64,000 bases of DNA from Lactarius indigo (taxonomy: Eukaryota; Basidiomycota; Agaricomycetes; Russulales; Russulaceae): NCBI GenBank assembly GCA_025766275.1, contig JAFKAC010000010.1, positions 1,178,001 to 1,242,000 on the forward strand, written 5' to 3'. How positions within the stretch are numbered: position 1 is the stretch's first letter; each line of letters opens with the position of its first letter. Below, in pieces: positions 11,383-23,675 of this stretch. Under the pieces are notes generated by a model that did no database searches, had not been told where the DNA came from, and saw nothing but the letters and a program-made list of their open reading frames with translations. The translations under genes and the position numbers were made by a program.

Positions 11383-12489
11383 TCAGGACTGCCATGAAGG
11401 AAAGCGCGATGGTTCCTGATCTCTGACTGGTGGAGGTGCCTGACCGACCACTCGCAAGTATCCCTCTTTCGCTTTCAACAATTTAATAGCACCGCTTTCC
11501 AGGACAGGATGCTTGCCAACCCACGGTCGTGAGTAGCGAGCGTCCAGAACCTTTGGGAGGTAATGAGCGCTAAGACCAAATATCGGAATGATATCAACTC
11601 GACTTGCCTGACACGTTGTGAGGTTCATTTTCCGAGACAAATTCACAAGGTTCAGCCCACCATCCGGCGTCAAGGCGCATTGGATCTCATGTGTGTGATC
11701 TACATCCTTCCGTTCCGCATAGATCCTTACATTGATCAATCCTCCGGTCTTTTTCTTTTTCCTTGCTTCGTCCCTACTGAAAGGGTAGGGTCGTTTGCTC
11801 GGAATTGCAGTCGTCAATGGCTGAGAAGTCGGTTCCGGTACAGGAGCAGCATTTGCAGCAGGAATATGCACTAGATGGCCTTTCAATGCCAGTGCCGTAT
11901 CGATTCGAGGGCTTTTCAGTACGATTGGAGGAGTGGCCCCGTGTGAGATGTCGGGTGTGTCCACAGCCATGTCGGGTGCATCCACAGTCATGTCAGGTGG
12001 GTCCATAGCCATATGTAAGTGCGCTACTGTCGTGGGCTGAGCGAATTGGATAGCGCTTGGTTCTTTACTCCGTCGCTGGCGTTTTCGGTTTCTGTCGTCT
12101 GCGTTGTCGATGGTCCGTTTCTTATTCTGTCGGATCATGTAGGTGCGATTGGAGGTTTAGTTTTATATATCCAAGGAGATACTGACGATTCGTGGCAAGA
12201 AGTACGGAAGTCTAATTTTCAATCCTGTTTGTTCTGGATTTTTGTGATCCCCTTGACTCTGCTAGCTCGGGCTGTCAATAGTAGTGGGGAGCGATGATGA
12301 GTGTCGTCTCACATGGCTTAGTAGTGCATTGATATACGGTTTCTTCAGCGGTCTTGAGCCTCCCCCATCAACTTCAATGCCCTTCTTGGCACATAACTCG
12401 CGCAGGACAGCGATGTTGTACCGTTGAAGGGTCTTCTCATCTTGACGGCGCTGCCGAAGGGCCTGCTCGGCATGATCTATCGTGTACAT
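11383..12489 (-). CDS. SAP-domain-like nuclear protein
   Basis: Two exons, 12313-12489 and 11383-12126, join in phase 0 (intron 12127-12312, GTGAGA...GACAG) to about 306 residues. The N-terminus carries a SAP-like helix-helix motif (YNIAVLRELCAKKGIEVDGG ... LKKPYINALL); such motifs bind AT-rich DNA or chromatin. Exon 2 begins with basic nuclear-signal-like runs (RKRQRRSK) and has short PDM repeats. A basic patch (RDEARKKKKTGG) precedes a C-terminal region I do not recognise. The intron is long for this window and earlier acceptors cannot be excluded, so the junction is less certain than the two exons. Confidence 0.65.
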
Positions 12490-12815
12490 CGAAGAAGTTT
12501 ATCCTAAGGTTGTACCTTGCTCTCCTATAAAGCATTTACCCGCTAATGGCATTTCGTCACTAGGGTATTCGCGTAGCGGACGTCCATGTCTATCCCACAA
12601 TTAACATCATGACGATTGTTGGCAATTACAATAACCCCGCTTTAGCTAGCCGACAATCACAATTGCGATGAGCTATCCATATACTTGCTGCATTTTTCGA
12701 TCTCTCATTACAGCCAACAATAGAATCCTACGTTCCTTAGACTATTTAGTTGCAAGGTCAACGTGACATCGCCAACCGCCTCTGAATCATCTAGTGCGAC
12801 CTCCGCAGCAAAGCC
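12490..12815. other. Divergent promoter region, SAP and F-box genes
   Basis: No gene, repeat or RNA is recognised here. Confidence 0.5.
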
Positions 12816-14537
12816 ATGGTGCAGAACTCTGTATTGCTTAGCCGGATATCCAAACCCCTTCCGTGCAAGCGGCCTGGAGGTGCGTTGTCACCCCTTCGCC
12901 CTTGCAAGCGCCACCGGGTGTGTCCCGGTTCCTAATGAAATCTGCTTGATTCTCTCCCGCTGACATGTTAAGTAGTTGGGGTCTCTACCAGATAGTGACG
13001 AGGAACGACGCTTGCACTCTCAGGGCAGTGGTGATCACTGGAAGCCAACTAAGCGATATCGAAGGCAACCGGTACGTCTGTCTTCACTGATGCTATTCAG
13101 CGATCTAACATTTCCCAGTGCAAGGGGATGCTGGACATCCCAGCCGAACTGCTCCTTGGCATTTCGTCCCACATGGACCACCATGATTTCCGGGCATTGG
13201 CAGTCACCTCACGACTCTTATGTGACCTGCTGTTACCAGAGTACTTGCGTCGGCGTGGTCTAAAGTTGAAGGACACCTGCACAGGAGGGACATGCATGGA
13301 ACTACACGATCTAAGCGGATACGCATCTCTCGGACTCTGGTCGATTGCCCCTACGTTTCGCCCCCCCAAAAAGATGTACTGTTCGATTCCGTACGATGCA
13401 CAGGAAGCGCGAAGCGCGATTGGATTCGCCACATGCTTCCTCCTCAACCCCTCGAATACATCTAATCTTCGGAATTTCCACTTCAGCCTCTGGGAATCCG
13501 ATCCGCTCCCGATAATGTCTGAGCTTATCAAACTGCAAGACCTATATTGTGTCCTGCCACTCACGCTGCTTTGTATCTCAGGCCATAGTTCGGCGGCCTA
13601 TCTTCCATCCTCCATTACTCTGCGGAGTGGAACGTCAATTGGTTCCCACACGCTCACTTCTCTTTTCATCTCTTCCGACCTCGCCTTTGCTCCTGGTTTA
13701 GTGCGAACTACGATGGGCATTCTCAACCAGTCCCCTATCAGACGTCTGGCGATTTATATGGTATCATTGAATCGTTCTCAGTGGTCGACTTTGCTTGGAC
13801 AGCTCAATATGACACTCCTCGAGGATATCGAGGTTGAAGGGGATATCCCACGGGCGGCACTCATCCGCTTTTTGATAAAGCACAGGGGCCTCAGGGTTAT
13901 CCGTATCAGAGGCAATGTGCCGTCGGACCATATCCAACCTAGCCGACCACTGAGTCTGCACTTTCTTCCCAATCTCCGTACCCTTCATGCACCTTTGACC
14001 ATCTGCTGCGACATTATAAGGCGAGCCAGCGACCCTTCAAACCTTTACGAGTTGCATGCTGAAGTGAGCTGGCTTCATCTCCACGATCCCTTGTTTCTTC
14101 AGCTCGTGGAGACCTTGCGGCATTTCCGGAAACTCGACCATTTTGGGCTTCGACTTGTGCCAAGTTCGCCTACCATACCACAAGCGAGCCTGGGTGACTA
14201 TAATTGGGATGGACACCCGGCCTGTGAGCTTAGGCAGGTCCGCCGCCTGAGCTTCCACTGGGATCGAGATCTGTTATCACCCGGAGACATTGTGTGTTCA
14301 TTCCTTTCCCTCGTCTTCTTTGCATTACTGACAGGACAGGACATGATGTGTGCATACATACGATCATTTCCAATGCCGGAAATGGTCCACGTGGCGGAAG
14401 CCGGGGAAGTGGTCAGGGTGGAGCTCCTTGAATCTCTGCACAAAGCAAATCCCACTCTCCGGGTTGTCACGGTCTTTTCAGGCTCTTTCTTGAGATGGAC
14501 GGCAGAAGGAATGGTTTGTGATATCACACGCTATTGA
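12816..14537 (+). CDS. F-box protein
   Basis: Likely substrate adaptor of an SCF ubiquitin ligase. Exons: 12816-12879, 12992-13071 and 13119-14537. The N-terminal exons encode a polar segment (DSDEERRLHSQGSGDHWKPT). The F-box begins at MLDIPAELLLGISSHMDHHD, with the usual L.LL....LHDFRALAVTSR spacing. The rest is an LRR-like substrate domain (for example LRNFHFSLWESDPLPIMSEL and LRVIRIRGNVPSD). A 48-base segment at 14292-14339 begins GTGTGT and ends ACAG. It is stop-free and a multiple of three, so it may be a spliced intron; removal would join SPGDI to DMMCAYIRSF. The residue count is about 517 with that segment retained. The first exon is the least certain part. Confidence 0.75.
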
Positions 14538-15307
14538 CCGCAACCGTTCTAATCTGCAACTGAAACAGTCTCAGTCTTGAGTAATAAAATCACTTCATGT
14601 CGATACTATAATTTCATATGGTATTTTTATCTTCCGTCATTACCTCATAGCTTGTGTCGAGGACGTTGTGAATGTACTGAAAAGACCGCTATAGACTCAT
14701 GTGCGCATCTCGACAAATTCTCGGATTAATAATCATGCGCGTCGGCCTGACAAGGTGATCCAGTCTCGAACTTCAGTCGGCCGTGTAGCGGGCAGGTACT
14801 TCGCTATCGATTGCGTAAGTGATTAAAGTCACCCAAGCTCCTCTAACATGCACGTACCGAACGTGTATTTCCCTCATAGGTACAGTAACACAAGTAATAG
14901 AGAAACATGTCTTATAATCTAATCAATGTTTGCTCTTCCTTTCCCACGGTCATCATATCTCGACGTCGCAGCATGTCCTAAGAGGGCTAGGTAGTGTCTC
15001 CAGCAATGAGTGGTGGGACAAGTGAGTTGGTGAGCATTGCTCTATCTATTTTCAGGGACGATCCTCAACTATATAATCAGGGCAATCGGCTCGTTCGCAG
15101 AACCTCTACATTTCTCTCTAGGAAAACTCAGATGACGGGAAGCTGGATATTTTCACAATGCTGCGTCCGACTCCCACGGTCAGGCGGAGGGAGAAATGGA
15201 GATGGCAGAGTTCCGCGACACCCGAGCACGCTAGCCGAGAACTCAAATCAGTGAATTCCGTGTTTTGTTCACCGCAACTTCCCAATTGTTTTATTGCCAC
15301 TTGCGAG
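14538..15307. other. Intergenic region with a relic of the KOW-gene 3' end
   Basis: Bases 14652-14910 are a diverged copy of the 3' end and flank of the KOW gene. GTCGAGGACGTTGTGAATGT encodes VEDVVNV, matching VEDVVNI at the KOW C-terminus. The following block matches 7740-7860 and 9470-9650. It appears to be the trace of a segmental duplication that also carried the CxxC gene. Confidence 0.6.
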
Positions 15308-16111
15308 ATGCCACCATCACCATCATCACCATCGTTAGTCCGCCGCCCCTATGCTCGGATGACGAGCGGGCGAACGAAGCGGCACAAGCCGGACTGGACG
15401 TTTGACCCGAATGACGACACGGGCATCATCCTCCATAAGACTGGCAAATGCAGTCTGTGTGATGATTGGTCCGCTCACTTCTACGACCACCACGCTGCAA
15501 ATAACGCAACACTCGAGGCTGCATTTCAAGCCCGCAGTCGCGTACTCCAAGCCCCACTGCAACCAGCGGTGGATCGCCTCCGAAAGGAGCATGATGAAGG
15601 GCGCCAAGAGCTCGCCGCGTTACGTTGGGAGCTCAAAGAGGTTCGACAGGAGCTGGATGCGGGCAACAACCTCTACCAGTCCCACACACCTCGCCGGCAC
15701 AAGTATGCACACCCACCCTCTCCACGTCGCTTGGAAGTCCCGGCTTCTCCGGCTGTGGTGGCATATTCGCCGTCCTTGTCGGCACCCGACTCTTCATCCA
15801 AACACGCCTTTCCTGATAAACCGCAAACTTCTAGGGGCGAGGAGAAGTGGTCCAATACAATGGATATTGTTGAAAGTTAAATGTTGTTCGATGACTCGGA
15901 CAGGTATACTGAGTTTCATTCGTATGGAGCGCGCCCCGGCTACAACGCGAACAAGCGGAGTCAGGCTACACAAATCGTTGCACAGAATGGTATGTGATTC
16001 CTAGGGTATGATGTCTTCGGCGGTATTTACCTTTCCTGCGCAGTGCAATTACCTGCCACTTCCGGCTCGTCACGACACAGGGGAAATGGATCATCCCCGC
16101 GACAACTCTGA
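15308..16111 (+). CDS. Small CxxC/coiled-coil protein, paralogue 2
   Basis: Paralogue of the gene at 8114; function unknown. Exons 15308-15849, 15904-15989 and 16044-16111 join in phase to 231 residues. The first intron removes an in-frame TAA at 15878-15880. The protein has a Ser/Pro start, a KCSLCDDWSAHFYDHHA metal-binding-like motif aligned with CKICDAWATHYFIH of paralogue 1, and a charged coiled coil (GRQELAALRWELKEVRQELD). A Ser/Pro-rich region with SHTPRRHKYAH and a basic C-terminal exon (GYNANKRSQATQIVAQ) follow. Reading through the TAA instead would end the protein at 190 residues (DIVES). Confidence 0.7.
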
Positions 16112-19100
16112 AGGGATTTGGCTGTTCTCTTCCTGAAGTTTCTAAGCCTTAAGCCACCACCCTGGGGCGCTGGAGAGAGTATTGCGCTCACGCCTCCTGC
16201 ACATTCGATGATCCTGTTTTCTCGTCTATAACCATCATTTTATAATACATCAATATTAATTCTCCAACCGCGAACTGTTATAATAACAACCAATAGATAT
16301 AAGTTAAGTCTCCGTAAGCACGACGGAGACGCACGCACACGCACAAGACCCGCGACGATGAGGCGCAACTTACGCCTGGGTAACACACACGCGCCCCGCC
16401 CACCGCAACGTTTGGAAGCTATTCCCTCTGGGGAGTGGGCTTAGATAAACGGGCACGCACTAGCACAGTCAGTGTAAAGCAGGCGGAGGAGCATAGGACT
16501 TGGCAATATCCCATAGTATAACTGGGGATGTATATCCTTATCTCCTGTATCGGGCCGATTGATCTCCATCGGCCGATTATCGCCAGCCTATAAGTTGACT
16601 ATTCTTATTCTAAATTTTTGGCCGGATTTGTAGACTCTATTTACGTCTGGTTTTATTTAATATAAATGGATGTCTTTACAAACTCTGCTGCGTTAAGCTA
16701 ATTAATGCTCGTTAAGACCAAATTAATTGAGTGTGGTATGTCTATATAATGCGACAGATGATTCGCAATCAGCTGATATAACAATTAAGTTTATATACAT
16801 TCAGAAATAATTAGAGCTCTCTTCAGCATGGGACTAATATCTAATTGTTCAAGTATTTTTATTTATAAATATCTGACACATAAAGAGGCGTCTACAAATC
16901 TTTCAATTGTCTTAATATAATTCGCGACAACAATAAAGTCAACTTAGTAGTCAATATATTGGACATAAATTAATCCCTTAGTTGACTATAAGCAGACTCC
17001 GCTTACCCGCTCCTGCCTGCCGTGTAATGATACTTTGTTCGAAAGGCGCATGTGACCGCAGATTCCAGTGCCGCGGCCGGCATTGGGTACGCACCACGTG
17101 TCCTTTCCCACACTTATTCTCCGGTTATACGAGCCGCGCACGAGCCGCGCATCTCATTGGCTTGGAGACTCACGTCCAGGAGCGAATCGGAGCACATGAC
17201 TTTACACCGGGCTGATGGATATTTTAAACCAATGTACGACCTTTTCCGGTTCACCGCTCGACAGTGGGGGTGGCAGCGGACCTTACAATGAGGTCGGTTG
17301 GCACGCGTGCGCCGCAAGTAATGCCCGGTTATCAGCTGATAAAATTTAACCTTCATGAAGATCCTTCTGCACTAACACGCTTGGTTCGAGAGAGATCGAC
17401 CCATAAACTGATACTTGGATTGGTTGGAGAGCATTTAGTAGCCGGTACGTGTTATCTGGGACATCAAATTGCGCAATTCAGCGCCATTGCGGATCACGAC
17501 CATCGACGGCAACCTGCGCACAGCAGCCGTTTGCGTGGTATTTTGTGACCTCGAAGTTGTTGACAAGGCACACTTTACCCCTTTCTGCGGCGCAGGCGAT
17601 AGATCAAGATTACAACCTTACAGATAGCTCACTATCGGGTACTCGAACATTAATCCTCCAAGTTAGCCATGCCAATCGCCAGACTTCACCAAACGCGACT
17701 CACACTCTTCAACCACCTAGACCTTTTCGTCCCAGCTCGTCCACAATTAAAGATCGGCTCTGACGGCCGGCTTTCTAGGGGAAAATCAGCAAAGGAACAA
17801 GTGCCACTGACGTAGAGCTTGTCAAGGAAACGGAGTCAGCAGCGATCGCCAGTATAGGACCTAATGTAACGTACTTATACTGGGACTAGTAGAGTCCTTT
17901 GAATTTGGCAGTCTTGATATCCTAGAACTGACGCTTGTCGAGACTGATGAGAGTTAATCCATCGCCCGGGGTATTCTCAAATCCGAGGTACTTCCGGGGC
18001 TCAACTCATCGAACGCTGGAGCGTGTCGTGGTTATATGAGGCACAAGTTATCGAAGTAGCGAGGGTTGTTACCTGTTCGTCCTCTTTGCCGGGGGTTATC
18101 TCCGATAGTAGTCTTGTTGTTTGCGCCGGACAGGTCAACTACCAGTGATGATCTTGTGACGTTGACCTGACTTGGCGGGCATTCTGTGATGGGAGAAACG
18201 GTTCGCTCTTTTACGCCCTGTCCTGTTAATGGGGGAGGGTGAATCAGACCTTATCCACGACAGACAAGGTAATTACCGTGAAAAGTATCCGGAAAGCGGT
18301 GGCGTGCTTGCAAGGGTGATACCAGAGTATTCTTCGCGAGACACAGGGAATGTGCTGGGAACATTCTATTGCCTTGTGGAGCACATGCACACATACGATC
18401 GCTTGTGGGGATTGACGGGAAAATTTATCGATGTGATAGCCAATACCTCGGCGGGGTAACAAAATGAATCCCCAGCTGGGTCCTGGCTCTGAATGCTCTG
18501 AACAGGACAAACGCGTCCCTGCTCAGTCACCTGTCATCAACACGTGTTGACCCTAAGTTAATCTCGCAGATTCGAAAGACCTCGAAAGAACTTCCGCACT
18601 ACATAGGCTAAGGTCATGGGAACGGCTCCACACAATATTGGCGGCACGATCTCAGAGTCGGTAATCGGAGCCGGATAATAAGACGACGAGGTTGGGCGCG
18701 CAGTCAAAATCGATGAGGGCAAAGCCTAAGGGTCGGGGGTCGAGACTACGGGCTTCCGAGTCGTTCCAGAAGAGTTTGCTGCGCAAGCATAGCACGCGGC
18801 GAATGTATGTGGAAGAAACCCTGATGTAGAGATATGGGGTAAGGTGCTATTCGGTGCAACTTTTGCTCATGGTTCTCCGACATGATCGGACGACGCGGTA
18901 GACATATCTGAACTTCAGGCCCTTGGAGGTGATACTTTCGGTTTCAGAAAGACGCGTATGACTGATGATCGCGCTCTCGGACCACTCTTCAGGCCTTCAG
19001 GGCTCAGGTCATTTAAGGTCCGCGTCGTATCACGATTACGTCACGACTTTGTGTCACCTCTCACGTCCCGTCCAACCCGAATGGCTAACGGACAACCAGA

Positions 19101-20145
19101 ACCCCGCGATTGGCCATAAATCCACGACAATTGTTTTCAAATTGAATTGAACCAACGGAAGGAGCTATTAAGTCATAGAAAGCGAGCTGTTTTGAGCGTG
19201 CCGCATTTCGGCTTGAGGAATGTGCACAAAGTAGGACGAACGAATGTGACGTACGGATGCGGATGCATAGGACGCGACAAGGGATGCGACGTTAATCGCA
19301 ATCAGAAGAGAAAACTCGGCATAGCCTGCTTTAGGTCAAGAATCGGTTGATTTCATGTGGAGTATAGAAGTCATCGAGATGGAAATCAGGTGCAACTGGC
19401 ACGTCATGTCAATGAGATCATGGGAACTCACCCCCACGTCTGCCTGTCTAGTTGAGCCGGTGTTTAGTAACGTGGGTCGCAAGCGTTACAGCCGAATTGC
19501 CATGGAAGCGACTGCTTCGTTGTTTCATCCCAACGTCCTACTCCCTCTGGGTCGACTCTTGCATCGTACGTCTCCAAAGAGACTTCAAGGCCATGCCGCG
19601 GTGAAGGCAGTTTACAAGCGGTGTAACAATGCGATGGCTCAGTCTATCGGCACTCCTGTCTGTCGATAGACGTGACACACACAAAAGGTCGCGTGAGTGC
19701 CCCACCACATGCCAGGATATAGTAGCCGCTCTCCAGTCTCCTGGCTAATATGAATAACCCTGCGCGGAGTCGACGATAGGAAGAGAGGAGTCGACTGTGG
19801 GAGTTACGGAAAGAGCGGGGCCCGTGGGAACTGGAGCGGTAATTGCGGCAAGTATGCCCGCGCAGTTGCGGTGCAGGCAAATTCTGCAAGACCTTCCAGT
19901 TCGAGTCCCAATTCTAGCTTCCCTGCCTTCCCACCGCGTTTTCCACGCGGAAAGAAAGGGAATCGCTTCCTTCACTTGGTCCTCCGTGGGCCCGCGATCC
20001 CGTTCTCCGTTTTTCGCGCTGGAATATCCTTGGAATACCGATACGGACACCTCGTCACGAGTGACCGACTTCCCCGCCTCTATACATTCACGACTACAAA
20101 TACCACGTCCCTACTCGTGCTCATACCCCGCACAACCCTGCAATC
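16112..20145. other. 4-kb gene-poor stretch, AT-rich at 16.2-17.0 kb
   Basis: Bases about 16220-16980 are clearly AT-rich and contain no plausible exon. From 17000 to about 20000 composition returns to average, but only short, unconvincing frames are present, with no recognised domain, LTR or RNA gene. The last ~100 bases are the 5' flank of the xylulokinase gene. It may be very old transposon sequence or an AT-rich structural region. Confidence 0.5.
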
Positions 20146-23087
20146 ATGCCTGGCCCAGCCTTGTTCCTCGGTCTTGAACTCTCGACCGATCAACTTCGCG
20201 CAACGATAGTAGACGAAAATTTGGAGCTGGTTGGTGTTGAGGCTGTGGATTTCGACACAGCACTTTCTGAATACCAGTGAGTACCCTCACTTTCGCAAGC
20301 GTCGAGACGGATGGAGAAAGGTGGGATTAGTGTCGATAGCGGACGGGGACCTTCTGCACACAGGCTGCTTGGTCGTCGGGTTTGTCAACACAGATTTTTT
20401 TTCTTCGCCTTGTTATCTTGGTTGGCACTGGGTGATACACGTATTGTCCAACGTGACAATGGCTTATCAGCCTTCTGTGTGCGATGACAGGTATCGGAAG
20501 TGGCTCAGTCTGTCCTTTCCCATCCGTGTCTTCGCGATGCGTACGCGTAGTATGAGCTGTTCTGACTCGCTGCAGAACACAGGGTGGCATCTTTACTACC
20601 CCAGGAGACGCGTACACGACACCGGTGGATATGTGGGTAAAAGCCCTTGGTGAGTATTTTTCCTCCGCGGAATCAAAGTGCTCATTGCTGATGAAAATCA
20701 AATTAATCTCTGATCGGGATCGAATCTTCACCGCTGTCCCTTGTCTGCTATCTTTCGCTTTGTTGCTCCAGATTTTCTCTTGGAGGAAATTAGCCGGAAT
20801 CACGAAGTCTCAAGAATTAAGTCAATTGGTGGTGCAGCCCAGGTGAGAACCGCCACCGCGTCCTTCGCGTTCAACGCAAAGATCTTTAGTCAAGATCGCT
20901 CATCACGTGATCCATTCAGCCCGCCCTTGTTTGGTGGAAATCGACTCCCGTGCCTAATTTCCCTTCCCTCGATTCCCGACTGCCATTACACCCTCAGCTC
21001 TCACCGAACACTTTCTCCTTACCAAATACTCCCGTAGCCCAGGACACTTTCTCCCACTCTCATGCTCTCAGCATTGAGGCTATGCTCGGTGGTCCCGATC
21101 ACATGGCCGCCCGTGTCGGAACTTGCGCCAATTCATCCCTTGTTGCTGCACAGATACTTCGTGTCCGCGAGACTTCTCCAGATACATGGGCCCGGACGGG
21201 ACGCGTCCAAATTGCTTCTGCGTTCCTTGCAAGTCTTATTTCTGGCACCTGGATCAGCATGGGAGAGGCGGAAGCATGCGCCACGGGTATGTACGTATAT
21301 GCTTCGGGTGGTCAAGGTCACTGGGACGACGAAGTTATCGAATATATCGCCGGTTCCCGAGAAGAGGCGTGGCGTGTTCGCGGTTGGCTAGGAGACGTTG
21401 ACGTCTCTGGTGGCGGACGACGGGTCGCAACGGTCTCACGATACCTCGTCGACAGATATGGATTCGAACCTGGTAGGTCTGTTGTTTTGAATCTTCGAGA
21501 ATAATCTTTATTGACACCGTTAAGATACCATAATCGCGTCATTCACTGCCGACTACCTGTCGACTTATCTCTCCCTGGTACCTTCACCTTCCGATGCTGT
21601 CCTCTCATTCGGCCCTATGGATTTTCTCCTCACAAGCGCCCCTCACTACCTGCCAAGTCGGCTGTATAGTGTTTACCCACATCCTGCCCAAGACCCGAGT
21701 GAAAAGCGAAAATACATTATTATGTTGACAAGCAGGTATGACGTAATTTGGCTGGTTGTGTTCCTATTTCTAATCCATCTCAGAAACGCGGATGTTCCTC
21801 GAGCGCTTGTGAGGGACATGTACACGAAATCATGGAGCGCATTCGACCGCCTTGTATCCGTTGTTCCACCTGGCGGTTCCATAGGGTATGTCCCAGGAGC
21901 CAGCCTCTAAAGCTTTGTCCTCTATTTACACGACTATTCGCAGCCTAGACGACAAGCTATTTAGCTTTTGGCTTCTTCAAGGTGATAGCCACCCACTATC
22001 GCATGTCAAAGGCATTTTCCGCTTCGAGACGGGCGTGAAAGTGAACGAGTTCCGCGACCTACGTGCCAACCCCCGGTGCCTAGTCGAGAGTCAGGTGCTC
22101 TCTTTTCGCGTGCGATGGGCGCGTATGACAGCCACGGGTGCACTTGGTGCAGCTGTAGGTCGTGCACGGGGCAGCAGCTCACTGGTGACTAGCAGCGCTG
22201 CAGCATCCCCTGGTCCTGGCCAGCGGACGGGCACGCCAACGCTGGGCGGGGTACCCCCATCTGGGCTAGGCTTGTCATTTGACCCATACGACTCATCTTC
22301 ATTACCCGGACGAATACTCACTACTGGTGCCGCGATCAATTTCCCCGCCGTTGCGTCGCTCGTCAGCGAACTTTTTAACGCACCCGTATTCGTTCCAACG
22401 ACCCAGCTCGACTCGGCTCAAATCACGCCTCACCGCAACGCACCGGCTAAAGGATACCCCGGACGTGCAGCTTTAGGGGGTGCATACGTTGCACGATGGG
22501 TTTGGAGTAAGGAGCGCGGGACGGGACGCGGCAGCTTTGAGGAGGAGGTGCGGCGGCTGCTCTCGAAACGCTGGGTGACAAGCGGCGGCACTCCGGTCCG
22601 GACTCATGTTGGCGGAGAGACTCCCGCGGGCAGCGGTGCCAACACACCCTACGGCAATCGGCGTACGGGTTTCGGTGCTGCGGTGCTCGAAGAAGAGGAA
22701 GAGGATACGCTTGAGGAAGAGATGGAGCGTCTCGGGGGGGACGCATTTGGCGAGGGGGAGCTCGCGGCGCGCTTACGTACTGTGACTGGGTCAAGTACGG
22801 CAACGAGCGCGACCACGACCGGTACGTCGACGAGCTCAAGTGGCGCGCTCCCCTCGACGACATTTACGACGCCTGAAATTGGAACGACCAACACAAGCTC
22901 AAGCGGCGAAGGCGCAACTGCAGTCACGACGCTTATGCCAGTCACGGCGCTGCCGACGGGCGAAGCGGAAACGCAAGTCGGGTTAGCGAAGGTCGCGGAG
23001 CCAGACGTCGATGCGTTCATGGCGTACGCGGCGATCGTGCCCGAGTATTGTCGACTAGAAGGGATGCTGGTGAAGGCGCTGGTGTGA
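20146..23087 (+). CDS. D-xylulose kinase (FGGY family)
   Basis: Phosphorylates D-xylulose to D-xylulose 5-phosphate with ATP, the entry of xylose and xylitol carbon into the pentose phosphate pathway (cytosol). Seven exons join with correct phases: 20146-20276, 20576-20649, 20772-20842, 20920-21472, 21525-21735, 21784-21885 and 21944-23087, 761 residues. Family motifs are clear: FLGLELSTDQLRATIVDENL at the N-terminus, QTQGGIFTTPGDAYTTPVDM, IKSIGGAAQPALVWWKSTP, ARVGTCANSSLVAAQILRVR and FRFETGVKVNEFRDLRANPR. The GAAQ-H of most relatives is GAAQ-P here. Most xylulokinases are nearer 500-620 residues. The excess is a Ser/Thr/Gly-rich, probably disordered insertion in the last exon (after VRWARMTATGALGAAV). 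Confidence 0.9.
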
Positions 23088-23675
23088 TGGATCGTTGGAT
23101 TGTGTTCTTGCTCTGACCTGCTCTGCTTGCTTGCAAGGTTGTCGTCGCGTGTTCATTGAAGAACAAGGAAAACAAAAAGGGATGGCGTCATCTATATCAC
23201 ACATACCCCGTTGCATATCCACGCTCGTAGTAATAGTGACCCCGCAACACTACGATCAACATGACCTGTACGCTATCCATGAATGTACGTCAAATTCAGG
23301 ATTTTTGCAATCTTTTGCCATTGCCACCGCCGCGGCGGTATCCGGGTCCACAACATCACAACCCACGCCCTCGTCTCCAAGTCGTGATGCAGAAAGTCAC
23401 GACGGCACGCAGGGGCTCTGACAGTCGTCTTTGTGTTTTATGTCTCACCATTTCTCGGCCCCATAGACCGATGTATAGGCTCCCTGGCGACCCACAAACG
23501 CGGCAGTCCGCCGTCCACATACCCCTAACAGTGTCATCGTTTCTGGTCCACATAGTCGGCCACATTTTCAGAAGGAACAATCGATGCATCTCACCGGACA
23601 CAGCCTCTTGTTTGTGTCTTTGGGCCTGTGCTTAAATTGCTCTCGAAACGCGCCGTGTTTTCGCAGCATTGCCAC
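23088..23675. other. Intergenic region
   Basis: No supported gene. The segment before 23676 is the promoter side of the F-box gene. Confidence 0.5.
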
